Below, one piece after another: positions 54,320 through 64,000 of a stretch of DNA of 64,000 nt. Numbering within the stretch: the stretch's first letter is position 1; each line of letters begins with the position of its first letter. The notes beneath the pieces were generated by a model. That model worked only from the letters and a program-made list of their open reading frames with translations. It had not been told where the DNA came from and did not search any database. This stretch comes from Volvox africanus (lineage: Eukaryota; Chlorophyta; Chlorophyceae; Chlamydomonadales; Volvocaceae). The stretch is taken from positions 496,001 to 560,000 of the forward strand of contig BSDZ01000017.1 of the NCBI GenBank assembly GCA_030268105.1, given 5' to 3'. Both the position numbers and the translations under genes were made by a program.

Positions 54320-57300
54320 ATAGGTAACTGTGACGGTTTGCACCGTCCACAACTTAACACGCCCCCTCGGTGCAAACCTCCACTAGGCTACGCCCATAGA
54401 GGCACGGCACCACTCAAACTTAGCTTCACCTAAAGCCTTTGTCATCACATCAGCCACCATCTTCTCCGTGGGACAGTACCTTAGCTCAACCTCCCCACTA
54501 GTAACCCGCTCTCTGACGAAATGATGCACCGCATCAATGTGTTTTGACCGTTGGGACGTCATAGGGGTGTTGCTGATATTCATCGCCCCCTGGGAATCAA
54601 CCTTGATAATCATTGGAGAAGTACCACCGAGCTTCAGATCATCAGCCAGTTTTGACAGCCAAAGAGCTTCTCGCACCGCACTTGAAAGAGCTTGATACTC
54701 TGCCTCCACTGACGATACTGCCACGGTACGCTGCAGTTGACTGCTCCAACTTATCGCAGTACCGTTCACTCGGAAAACATAACCGGTAGTTGATTTGCGG
54801 GTAGCTGTGTCTCCTGCCCAATCTGAGTCACTGTAGCCATCCAGCTGTAGCCCTTGTCCTCCAGGAAACCGAAGACCCATCTCTTGAATACCCGCCAGGT
54901 ACCTCAGCACCCCCTTTGCCGCACTCATTGCAGCGCGGGTAGGCTTAGACATGGACCGGGAAAGCACACTCAGGGCATAAGCCAGGTCGGGGCGCGTGCT
55001 TACTGCAAGGTAGTTGAGTTCTCCCACGAGAGCTCGGTAAGGTGTTCAGCATGCGCTCAGCATGCGCTCAGCATGGAGTGATACTCATGTTCAATAGCAG
55101 GAGGCAGATTGTGCTTCATGTGCCACTCTCCCGTACCCAATATTCTGTAGCATGGTGTTTCGTCCCGTCCATCTCCTCCACCCCCTCGGGATGAACACCA
55201 TCATCCTCCACAAATTGACGTCACCTGACTGTGACACATGTCATGGTGCCCTGCGGCATTGTAGTCGTGATATCCATCTTCACTCCTCGAAGTTCCTTTT
55301 TGCCGTCATAGTTTCCGTCGTGCTCGCCATCATCATCAACATCATCATCAGCACCAGTATCACCCAATCTTGCTCGGGTCTTCTCCTCCCTGACGGATCC
55401 GCTCTGTTGCTTGACCCAGCTCGTCCATCTTCTTGCTTGTGGGTGTCATGATCTACGATCCGTTGGTTTGTGCCGTATGTTCTTCAGCCTCTGCACGGGC
55501 ATCGCCAGCCTCCTGCCAATCCGTCCAACTTGACATGGTTTGTGCCTACACACACCGATCCTCTGGGAATCAGCATGCTGTACATCCTTCGGAGTCTTCT
55601 TCGGCCTAACTCCACCCATACCTCCTCTGATCCGCTCTACCAATCCATCTTCGTGACCGGATGCATGCTCCTCACGGCTTTGCCTTGATATGGTGCAATT
55701 GCTGCACTCAGCAGACGAGGATCCAATCTTCCTACTTCGACCTTTCCATATCTCCTGTTCCATTCCTCCTTCGTTTGTTGTGTGTGGCCTTTTTGAGCCA
55801 CACCCATAAACCCTCTTCTCATGTCATCTTGCGAGACAATTTCGCATCCCCGCTTGCACATGCCGTCCTCTCGGTGCTCTGATGGCTTGCATGGTTCATG
55901 CCTGTTTCTTGGCACCACATTTGTTCTGTTTGTGTGTGTGATTGCAGTACTCGGGTCTTGGGGTCAATGCCCGATACCACCCCCTGCCGAACTGCCTTCT
56001 GTGATTCGCCTTGCCTATCATGTTCAACATTTTGATGCCATAATGATTTTGTTTGCTTCATCCACTGGCCTGGCGTGAGCCATGCCGACAAATCCGCATT
56101 CTTGCTTGATGGCGGATACCACTTCGCATTCCAACTTGTACAAACTGCCCTTCCGGCACCCCGACAGCACCACTCTATCGCATATGTACACGTACACAGA
56201 TTGGTCCTCAAACCTAATTTTTCCTCCTTTTTCGCTCAATGATGCAACAGATATCACCTTTACATAGCTGCTAGATGCCACGTTAACATTGTTGATCGTG
56301 ACTGTGGCGTTTGGACAGCAAGACGGTGCCAATTTTAACGTGCCATTGGCCGTGGGTCGCATGATTCCTCCGTTCATGCTCATAATGTCAAACTTATCTC
56401 TCTTGTTGCGATTATGCGGGATTTCACGTCATCGTAATACAGTTTGGCAACGGTTGTGTAATAGCTCTTACTTAGGTGCGAGTAACTGCGATGTAAGTTA
56501 GATATCGCGACGAGTGCCGTACAGTTATTATCGCGAGTATATTGTTTATGCGCACTCTGCTCTAGTTAGTCTTGCGCGTTACTAACGTTGATACTATAAT
56601 TATTTATGCCAAATATACACGGTTCCTGCGTCAATACATAATCCTGTAATCTATCCACGTTTCGCATCGGTTGCTCCTATCTTCGCAAGAGGTTATGAGC
56701 CCCGGCTCTTCTGAGCCGTAATTATCTCGTCAAGGCATAGGCATCAACCTTTTGGCCAAGCGCTTTCAATTGGTGGTGGCAAATACAAGTCTAGCAACTT
56801 TGACTCTACAACTGAAGTCGCCAAAAGTTCTGAGTGCCGGAATCAGCAACTGCTCGTGGTGCGAGAATTGAGGAATCACTCGTGACGCGAATACTGGTCC
56901 ACAAAATACGGAGCACAGCGACCGCCGCCTCTGGTCAACAACGACCATATCGCCTGCCTACATCGGGCAACAATGGGAAAGGATAGGTTATCAGACCCAT
57001 TAGGTCTGAGCAATTATGCTACGTGGTCGTTCAGATTCCAATCTATGATGCAAGAGAACAACCTGGATAGATGGCTGAGAGACGAACCAATGACCGACGA
57101 GGACATCGCCGCATCAAACAAGGTCAGAAACATCCTTGTCAAAAATGTCCAAGATCATCACTTGGCAATTATCAGAGCAGCGCCCAACGCCAAGGGAGCA
57201 TGGGAGAGGCTCGCGGCTGTTTTTGCGGCGAGCAGCGACGCAAGAAAATTTCAGCTTGTTGCTGAACTGTCAGCCCTTAAAATGGCACAAAATGAAGCCC

Positions 57301-57363
57301 TAATCTTATATCTGGCTCGCGTCCGCAATCTATATACGGACTTGGTGGAAGTGGGTTTACCTA
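54225..57363. repeat. Satellite unit 15
   Basis: 11892 A, 12902 A, 13284 G. Confidence 0.95.
54383..55045 (-). CDS. RNase H fragment, unit 15
   Basis: Protein identical to unit 1. Confidence 0.88.
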   Translation of the reverse strand, partial: TPYRALVGELNYLAVSTRPDLAYALSVLSRSMSKPTRAAMSAAKGVLRYLAGIQEMGLRFPGGQGLQLDGYSDSDWAGDTATRKSTTGYVFRVNGTAISWSSQLQRTVAVSSVEAEYQALSSAVREALWLSKLADDLKLGGTSPMIIKVDSQGAMNISNTPMTSQRSKHIDAVHHFVRERVTSGEVELRYCPTEKMVADVMTKALGEAKFEWCRASMGVA

Positions 57364-57458
57364 CACCTACCACCAGAAACTTCCTACCACTTGGCGGCTG
57401 CTCAGCACCTATCACCTTGCACAACTGCCTGTCACAACTGCCGCCCTGCAACTGCTAG
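56973..57458 (+). CDS. Truncated Gag, unit 15/16 border
   Basis: GCG at codon 86. Confidence 0.82.
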   Translation: MGKDRLSDPLGLSNYATWSFRFQSMMQENNLDRWLRDEPMTDEDIAASNKVRNILVKNVQDHHLAIIRAAPNAKGAWERLAAVFAASSDARKFQLVAELSALKMAQNEALILYLARVRNLYTDLVEVGLPTPTTRNFLPLGGCSAPITLHNCLSQLPPCNC

Positions 57459-60400
57459 ATAGGTAACTGTGACGGTTTGCACCGTCCACAACTTAACACG
57501 CCCCCTCGGTGCAAACCTCCACTAGGCTACGCCCATAGAGGCACGGCACCACTCAAACTTAGCTTCACCTAAAGCCTTTGTCATCACATCAGCCACCATC
57601 TTCTCCGTGGGACAGTACCTTAGCTCAACCTCCCCACTAGTAACCCGCTCTCTGACGAAATGATGCACCGCATCAATGTGTTTTGACCGTTGGGACGTCA
57701 TAGGGGTGTTGCTGATATTCATCGCCCCCTGGGAATCAACCTTGATAATCATTGGAGAAGTACCACCGAGCTTCAGATCATCAGCCAGTTTTGACAGCCA
57801 AAGAGCTTCTCGCACCGCACTTGAAAGAGCTTGATACTCTGCCTCCACTGACGATACTGCCACGGTACGCTGCAGTTGACTGCTCCAACTTATCGCAGTA
57901 CCGTTCACTCGGAAAACATAACCGGTAGTTGATTTGCGGGTAGCTGTGTCTCCTGCCCAATCTGAGTCACTGTAGCCATCCAGCTGTAGCCCTTGTCCTC
58001 CAGGAAACCGAAGACCCATCTCTTGAATACCCGCCAGGTACCTCAGCACCCCCTTTGCCGCACTCATTGCAGCGCGGGTAGGCTTAGACATGGACCGGGA
58101 AAGCACACTCAGGGCATAAGCCAGGTCGGGGCGCGTGCTTACTGCAAGGTAGTTGAGTTCTCCCACGAGAGCTCGGTAAGGTGTTCAGCATGCGCTCAGC
58201 ATGCGCTCAGCATGGAGTGATACTCATGTTCAATAGCAGGAGGCAGATTGTGCTTCATGTGCCACTCTCCCGTACCCAATATTCTGTAGCATGGTGTTTC
58301 GTCCCGTCCATCTCCTCCACCCCCTCGGGATGAACACCATCATCCTCCACAAATTGACGTCACCTGACTGTGACACATGTCATGGTGCCCTGCGGCATTG
58401 TAGTCGTGATATCCATCTTCACTCCTCGAAGTTCCTTTTTGCCGTCATAGTTTCCGTCGTGCTCGCCATCATCATCAACATCATCATCAGCACCAGTATC
58501 ACCCAATCTTGCTCGGGTCTTCTCCTCCCTGACGGATCCGCTCTGTTGCTTGACCCAGCTCGTCCATCTTCTTGCTTGTGGGTGTCATGATCTACGATCC
58601 GTTGGTTTGTGCCGTATGTTCTTCAGCCTCTGCACGGGCATCGCCAGCCTCCTGCCAATCCGTCCAACTTGACATGGTTTGTGCCTACACACACCGATCC
58701 TCTGGGAATCAGCATGCTGTACATCCTTCGGAGTCTTCTTCGGCCTAACTCCACCCATACCTCCTCTGATCCGCTCTACCAATCCATCTTCGTGACCGGA
58801 TGCATGCTCCTCACGGCTTTGCCTTGATATGGTGCAATTGCTGCACTCAGCAGACGAGGATCCAATCTTCCTACTTCGACCTTTCCATATCTCCTGTTCC
58901 ATTCCTCCTTCGTTTGTTGTGTGTGGCCTTTTTGAGCCACACCCATAAACCCTCTTCTCATGTCATCTTGCGAGACAATTTCGCATCCCCGCTTGCACAT
59001 GCCGTCCTCTCGGTGCTCTGATGGCTTGCATGGTTCATGCCTGTTTCTTGGCACCACATTTGTTCTGTTTGTGTGTGTGATTGCAGTACTCGGGTCTTGG
59101 GGTCAATGCCCGATACCACCCCCTGCCGAACTGCCTTCTGTGATTCGCCTTGCCTATCATGTTCAACATTTTGATGCCATAATGATTTTGTTTGCTTCAT
59201 CCACTGGCCTGGCGTGAGCCATGCCGACAAATCCGCATTCTTGCTTGATGGCGGATACCACTTCGCATTCCAACTTGTACAAACTGCCCTTCCGGCACCC
59301 CGACAGCACCACTCTATCGCATATGTACACGTACACAGATTGGTCCTCAAACCTAATTTTTCCTCCTTTTTCGCTCAATGATGCAACAGATATCACCTTT
59401 ACATAGCTGCTAGATGCCACGTTAACATTGTTGATCGTGACTGTGGCGTTTGGACAGCAAGACGGTGCCAATTTTAACGTGCCATTGGCCGTGGGTCGCA
59501 TGATTCCTCCGTTCATGCTCATAATGTCAAACTTATCTCTCTTGTTGCGATTATGCGGGATTTCACGTCATCGTAATACAGTTTGGCAACGGTTGTGTAA
59601 TAGCTCTTACTTAGGTGCGAGTAACTGCGATGTAAGTTAGATATCGCGACGAGTGCCGTACAGTTATTATCGCGAGTATATTGTTTATGCGCACTCTGCT
59701 CTAGTTAGTCTTGCGCGTTACTAACGTTGATACTATAATTATTTATGCCAAATATACACGGTTCCTGCGTCAATACATAATCCTGTAATCTATCCACGTT
59801 TCGCATCGGTTGCTCCTATCTTCGCAAGAGGTTATGAGCCCCGGCTCTTCTGAGCCGTAATTATCTCGTCAAGGCATAGGCATCAACCTTTTGGCCAAGC
59901 GCTTTCAATTGGTGGTGGCAAATACAAGTCTAGCAACTTTGACTCTACAACTGAAGTCGCCAAAAGTTCTGAGTGCCGGAATCAGCAACTGCTCGTGGTG
60001 CGAGAATTGAGGAATCACTCGTGACGCGAATACTGGTCCACAAAATACGGAGCACAGCGACCGCCGCCTCTGGTCAACAACGACCATATCGCCTGCCTAC
60101 ATCGGGCAACAATGGGAAAGGATAGGTTATCAGACCCATTAGGTCTGAGCAATTATGCTACGTGGTCGTTCAGATTCCAATCTATGATGCAAGAGAACAA
60201 CCTGGATAGATGGCTGAGAGACGAACCAATGACCGACGAGGACATCGCCGCATCAAACAAGGTCAGAAACATCCTTGTCAAAAATGTCCAAGATCATCAC
60301 TTGGCAATTATCAGAGCAGCGCCCAACGCCAAGGGAGCATGGGAGAGGCTCGCGGCTGTTTTTGCGGCAAGCAGCGACGCAAGAAAATTTCAGCTTGTTG

Positions 60401-60502
60401 CTGAACTGTCAGCCCTTAAAATGGCACAAAATGAAGCCCTAATCTTATATCTGGCTCGCGTCCGCAATCTATATACGGACTTGGTGGAAGTGGGTTTACC
60501 TA
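57364..60502. repeat. Satellite unit 16
   Basis: 11892 A, 12902 A, 13284 A. Confidence 0.95.
57522..58184 (-). CDS. RNase H fragment, unit 16
   Basis: Protein identical to unit 1. Confidence 0.88.
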   Translation of the reverse strand, partial: TPYRALVGELNYLAVSTRPDLAYALSVLSRSMSKPTRAAMSAAKGVLRYLAGIQEMGLRFPGGQGLQLDGYSDSDWAGDTATRKSTTGYVFRVNGTAISWSSQLQRTVAVSSVEAEYQALSSAVREALWLSKLADDLKLGGTSPMIIKVDSQGAMNISNTPMTSQRSKHIDAVHHFVRERVTSGEVELRYCPTEKMVADVMTKALGEAKFEWCRASMGVA

Positions 60503-60597
60503 CACCTACCACCAGAAACTTCCTACCACTTGGCGGCTGCTCAGCACCTATCACCTTGCACAACTGCCTGTCACAACTGCCGCCCTGCAACTGCTAG
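60112..60597 (+). CDS. Truncated Gag, unit 16/17 border
   Basis: GCA at codon 86. Confidence 0.82.
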   Translation: MGKDRLSDPLGLSNYATWSFRFQSMMQENNLDRWLRDEPMTDEDIAASNKVRNILVKNVQDHHLAIIRAAPNAKGAWERLAAVFAASSDARKFQLVAELSALKMAQNEALILYLARVRNLYTDLVEVGLPTPTTRNFLPLGGCSAPITLHNCLSQLPPCNC

Positions 60598-60660
60598 ATA
60601 GGTAACTGTGACGGTTTGCACCGTCCACAACTTAACACGCCCCCTCGGTGCAAACCTCCA

Positions 60661-61323
60661 CTAGGCTACGCCCATAGAGGCACGGCACCACTCAAACTTA
60701 GCTTCACCTAAAGCCTTTGTCATCACATCAGCCACCATCTTCTCCGTGGGACAGTACCTTAGCTCAACCTCCCCACTAGTAACCCGCTCTCTGACGAAAT
60801 GATGCACCGCATCAATGTGTTTTGACCGTTGGGACGTCATAGGGGTGTTGCTGATATTCATCGCCCCCTGGGAATCAACCTTGATAATCATTGGAGAAGT
60901 ACCACCGAGCTTCAGATCATCAGCCAGTTTTGACAGCCAAAGAGCTTCTCGCACCGCACTTGAAAGAGCTTGATACTCTGCCTCCACTGACGATACTGCC
61001 ACGGTACGCTGCAGTTGACTGCTCCAACTTATCGCAGTACCGTTCACTCGGAAAACATAACCGGTAGTTGATTTGCGGGTAGCTGTGTCTCCTGCCCAAT
61101 CTGAGTCACTGTAGCCATCCAGCTGTAGCCCTTGTCCTCCAGGAAACCGAAGACCCATCTCTTGAATACCCGCCAGGTACCTCAGCACCCCCTTTGCCGC
61201 ACTCATTGCAGCGCGGGTAGGCTTAGACATGGACCGGGAAAGCACACTCAGGGCATAAGCCAGGTCGGGGCGCGTGCTTACTGCAAGGTAGTTGAGTTCT
61301 CCCACGAGAGCTCGGTAAGGTGT
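60661..61323 (-). CDS. RNase H fragment, unit 17
   Basis: Protein identical to unit 1, although this unit carries the 291-bp deletion further upstream on the minus strand. Confidence 0.88.
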   Translation of the reverse strand, partial: TPYRALVGELNYLAVSTRPDLAYALSVLSRSMSKPTRAAMSAAKGVLRYLAGIQEMGLRFPGGQGLQLDGYSDSDWAGDTATRKSTTGYVFRVNGTAISWSSQLQRTVAVSSVEAEYQALSSAVREALWLSKLADDLKLGGTSPMIIKVDSQGAMNISNTPMTSQRSKHIDAVHHFVRERVTSGEVELRYCPTEKMVADVMTKALGEAKFEWCRASMGVA

Positions 61324-61914
61324 TCAGCATGCGCTCAGCATGCGCTCAGCATGGAGTGATACTCATGTTCAATAGCAGGAGGCAGATTGTGCTTCATGTG
61401 CCACTCTCCCGTACCCAATATTCTGTAGCATGGTGTTTCGTCCCGTCCATCTCCTCCACCCCCTCGGGATGAACACCATCATCCTCCACAAATTGACGTC
61501 ACCTGACTGTGACACATGTCATGGTGCCCTGCGGCATTGTAGTCGTGATATCCATCTTCACTCCTCGAAGTTCCTTTTTGCCGTCATAGTTTCCGTCGTG
61601 CTCGCCATCATCATCAACATCATCATCAGCACCAGTATCACCCAATCTTGCTCGGGTCTTCTCCTCCCTGACGGATCCGCTCTGTTGCTTGACCCAGCTC
61701 GTCCATCTTCTTGCTTGTGGGTGTCATGATCTACGATCCGTTGGTTTGTGCCGTATGTTCTTCAGCCTCTGCACGGGCATCGCCAGCCTCCTGCCAATCC
61801 GTCCAACTTGACATGGTTTGTGCCTACACACACCGATCCTCTGGGAATCAGCATGCTGTACATCCTTCGGAGTCTTCTTCGGCCTAACTCCACCCATACC
61901 TCCTCTGATCCGCT

Positions 61915-62370
61915 CTACCAATCCATCTTCGTGACCGGATGCATGCTCCTCACGGCTTTGCCTTGATATGGTGCAATTGCTGCACTCAGCAGACGAGGAT
62001 CCAATCTTCCTACTTCGACCTTTCCATATCTCCTGTTCCATTCCTCCTTCGTTTGTTGTGTGTGGCCTTTTTGAGCCACACCCATAAACCCTCTTCTCAT
62101 GTCATCTTGCGAGACAATTTCGCATCCCCGCTTGCACATGCCGTCCTCTCGGTGCTCTGATGGCTTGCATATGTACACGTACACAGATTGGTCCTCAAAC
62201 CTAATTTTTCCTCCTTTTTCGCTCAATGATGCAACAGATATCACCTTTACATAGCTGCTAGATGCCACGTTAACATTGTTGATCGTGACTGTGGCGTTTG
62301 GACAGCAAGACGGTGCCAATTTTAACGTGCCATTGGCCGTGGGTCGCATGATTCCTCCGTTCATGCTCAT
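61915..62370 (-). pseudogene. Fusion ORF made by the 291-bp deletion (unit 17)
   Basis: The deletion removes the gag-pre-integrase segment and the end of the protease part. Because 291 is divisible by 3 the frame stays open, joining the protease-derived residues (MSMNGGIMRPTANGT ... QSVYVYIC) to a normally separate frame (KPSEHREDGMCKRG ...), 151 codons in all. The second half is a non-coding frame of element A, so the product has no expected function. Confidence 0.7.
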
Positions 62371-62959
62371 AATGTCAAACTTATCTCTCTTGTTGCGATT
62401 ATGCGGGATTTCACGTCATCGTAATACAGTTTGGCAACGGTTGTGTAATAGCTCTTACTTAGGTGCGAGTAACTGCGATGTAAGTTAGATATCGCGACGA
62501 GTGCCGTACAGTTATTATCGCGAGTATATTGTTTATGCGCACTCTGCTCTAGTTAGTCTTGCGCGTTACTAACGTTGATACTATAATTATTTATGCCAAA
62601 TATACACGGTTCCTGCGTCAATACATAATCCTGTAATCTATCCACGTTTCGCATCGGTTGCTCCTATCTTCGCAAGAGGTTATGAGCCCCGGCTCTTCTG
62701 AGCCGTAATTATCTCGTCAAGGCATAGGCATCAACCTTTTGGCCAAGCGCTTTCAATTGGTGGTGGCAAATACAAGTCTAGCAACTTTGACTCTACAACT
62801 GAAGTCGCCAAAAGTTCTGAGTGCCGGAATCAGCAACTGCTCGTGGTGCGAGAATTGAGGAATCACTCGTGACGCGAATACTGGTCCACAAAATACGGAG
62901 CACAGCGACCGCCGCCTCTGGTCAACAACGACCATATCGCCTGCCTACATCGGGCAACA

Positions 62960-63445
62960 ATGGGAAAGGATAGGTTATCAGACCCATTAGGTCTGAGCAA
63001 TTATGCTACGTGGTCGTTCAGATTCCAATCTATGATGCAAGAGAACAACCTGGATAGATGGCTGAGAGACGAACCAATGACCGACGAGGACATCGCCGCA
63101 TCAAACAAGGTCAGAAACATCCTTGTCAAAAATGTCCAAGATCATCACTTGGCAATTATCAGAGCAGCGCCCAACGCCAAGGGAGCATGGGAGAGGCTCG
63201 CGGCTGTTTTTGCGGCAAGCAGCGACGCAAGAAAATTTCAGCTTGTTGCTGAACTGTCAGCCCTTAAAATGGCACAAAATGAAGCCCTAATCTTATATCT
63301 GGCTCGCGTCCGCAATCTATATACGGACTTGGTGGAAGTGGGTTTACCTACACCTACCACCAGAAACTTCCTACCACTTGGCGGCTGCTCAGCACCTATC
63401 ACCTTGCACAACTGCCTGTCACAACTGCCGCCCTGCAACTGCTAG
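62960..63445 (+). CDS. Truncated Gag, unit 17/18 border
   Basis: GCA at codon 86. Confidence 0.82.
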   Translation: MGKDRLSDPLGLSNYATWSFRFQSMMQENNLDRWLRDEPMTDEDIAASNKVRNILVKNVQDHHLAIIRAAPNAKGAWERLAAVFAASSDARKFQLVAELSALKMAQNEALILYLARVRNLYTDLVEVGLPTPTTRNFLPLGGCSAPITLHNCLSQLPPCNC

Positions 63446-64000
63446 ATAGGTAACTGTGACGGTTTGCACCGTCCACAACTTAACACGCCCCCTCGGTGCA
63501 AACCTCCACTAGGCTACGCCCATAGAGGCACGGCACCACTCAAACTTAGCTTCACCTAAAGCCTTTGTCATCACATCAGCCACCATCTTCTCCGTGGGAC
63601 AGTACCTTAGCTCAACCTCCCCACTAGTAACCCGCTCTCTGACGAAATGATGCACCGCATCAATGTGTTTTGACCGTTGGGACGTCATAGGGGTGTTGCT
63701 GATATTCATCGCCCCCTGGGAATCAACCTTGATAATCATTGGAGAAGTACCACCGAGCTTCAGATCATCAGCCAGTTTTGACAGCCAAAGAGCTTCTCGC
63801 ACCGCACTTGAAAGAGCTTGATACTCTGCCTCCACTGACGAAACTGCCACGGTACGCTGCAGTTGACTGCTCCAACTTATCGCAGTACCGTTCACTCAGA
63901 AAACATAACCGGTAGTTGATTTGCGGGTAGCTGTGTCTCCTGCCCAATCTGAGTCACTGTAGCCATCCAGCTGTAGCCCTTGTCCTCCAGGAAACCGAAG
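63351..64000. repeat. Satellite unit 18, first 650 bp, cut by the window end
   Basis: Carries two changes noticed only here: 63842 A (silent in RNase H) and 63898 A (nonsense in RNase H). Confidence 0.95.
63509..64000 (-). pseudogene. RNase H fragment, unit 18, with nonsense mutation, cut by window end
   Basis: The minus codon CGA for Arg86 reads TGA (plus TCA at 63896-63898), separating the first catalytic Asp region from the rest. It is the only RNase H copy in the window with a stop. The part below 63896 is otherwise as in the other units, with motifs VEAEYQAL, VDSQGA, RSKHID and VADVMTKAL. Confidence 0.85.

Larger units (their letters stand above)
60503..63350. repeat. Satellite unit 17, 291-bp internal deletion
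   Basis: Length 2,848 bp. The bases matching 59032-59322 of unit 16 are missing. The joint at 62167-62170 shows a shared GCAT. Otherwise unit 16 type (12902 A, 13284 A). Confidence 0.95.
10279..64000. repeat. Tandem satellite array, 3,139-bp period, 17 units plus a partial 18th
   Basis: Every feature from 10279 on recurs at exactly 3,139-bp spacing until unit 17, which is 2,848 bp, and the array runs off the window. The left edge is sharp: at 10279 the sequence CACCTACCACC is preceded by LTR sequence (TTGCCCAG) in the flank, but by gag sequence (GGTTTACCTA) at each internal border. Units differ by only a few substitutions each. Each unit contains, left to right, antisense LTR start of element A, polypurine tract, RNase H (minus), INT-RT linker, integrase zinc finger, gag-pre-integrase and protease end (all minus), then LTR, primer site, leader and gag start of element B (plus). 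Confidence 0.97.

Noticed and set aside
10279..64000. CRISPR array or rDNA-type repeat
   Set aside because: The unit is 3.1 kb with no short repeat-spacer pattern and no rRNA-like sequence; content is clearly copia-derived.
10279..64000. Simple assembly duplication of identical copies
   Set aside because: Units carry distinct substitutions and one 291-bp deletion in a structured pattern, so they are not mere collapsed or cloned copies. Unit order still needs read support.

Overview
The window is eukaryotic nuclear DNA. It has GT-AG type exon borders, no bacterial-style operons, and nested Ty1/copia LTR retrotransposons. The alanine/serine-rich long ORF, exon fragments resembling glycerol kinase and a cyclic-nucleotide-gated channel, and a copia primer site of the half-tRNA(iMet) type would suit a green alga. 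That placement is an inference and is weak.

Left part (1 to about 9,240): sparse, mostly non-coding or decayed sequence. It holds an unidentified exon-like piece (minus, 178-323), a 520-codon ORF (minus, 907-2469), a clear first exon of glycerol kinase ending at a GTAAGC donor (plus, 3622-3752), a short acidic exon-like ORF ending at GTAAGT (minus, 4310-4406), and a minus-strand set of fragments at about 5,900-7,025 that read like the C-linker and cyclic-nucleotide-binding part of an ion channel.

Transition (about 9,240-10,413): remains of a copia integrase on the minus strand, a ~208-bp segment present twice 428 bp apart, and a complete 343-bp LTR (10071-10413, minus). The LTR has a polypurine tract on one side and a primer-binding site on the other.

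Right part (10,279 to the window end): one tandem array with a 3,139-bp period, comprising 16 full-length units, a 17th with a 291-bp deletion, and the first 650 bp of an 18th. It continues past the window. Each unit is a piece of two nested copia elements. Element A lies on the minus strand: end of protease, gag-pre-integrase, integrase zinc finger, INT-RT linker, end of RT plus RNase H, polypurine tract, start of LTR. It lacks the integrase core and most of RT. Element B lies on the plus strand and sits inside the A protease region: LTR with TGCGA...TCGCA ends, primer-binding site, leader hairpin, and gag cut after residue 130. At each unit border the truncated gag of B runs into the truncated LTR of A. 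Unit 1 is continuous with the intact A LTR on its left, so it looks like the founder copy. Only a handful of diagnostic substitutions separate units, and they form an interleaved, partly dimeric pattern, which points to recent and continuing homogenisation.

No tRNA, rRNA or CRISPR was seen. The most notable object is the 3.1-kb satellite built from a nested retrotransposon pair, with the gag and RNase H pieces open in convergent orientation in essentially every copy.
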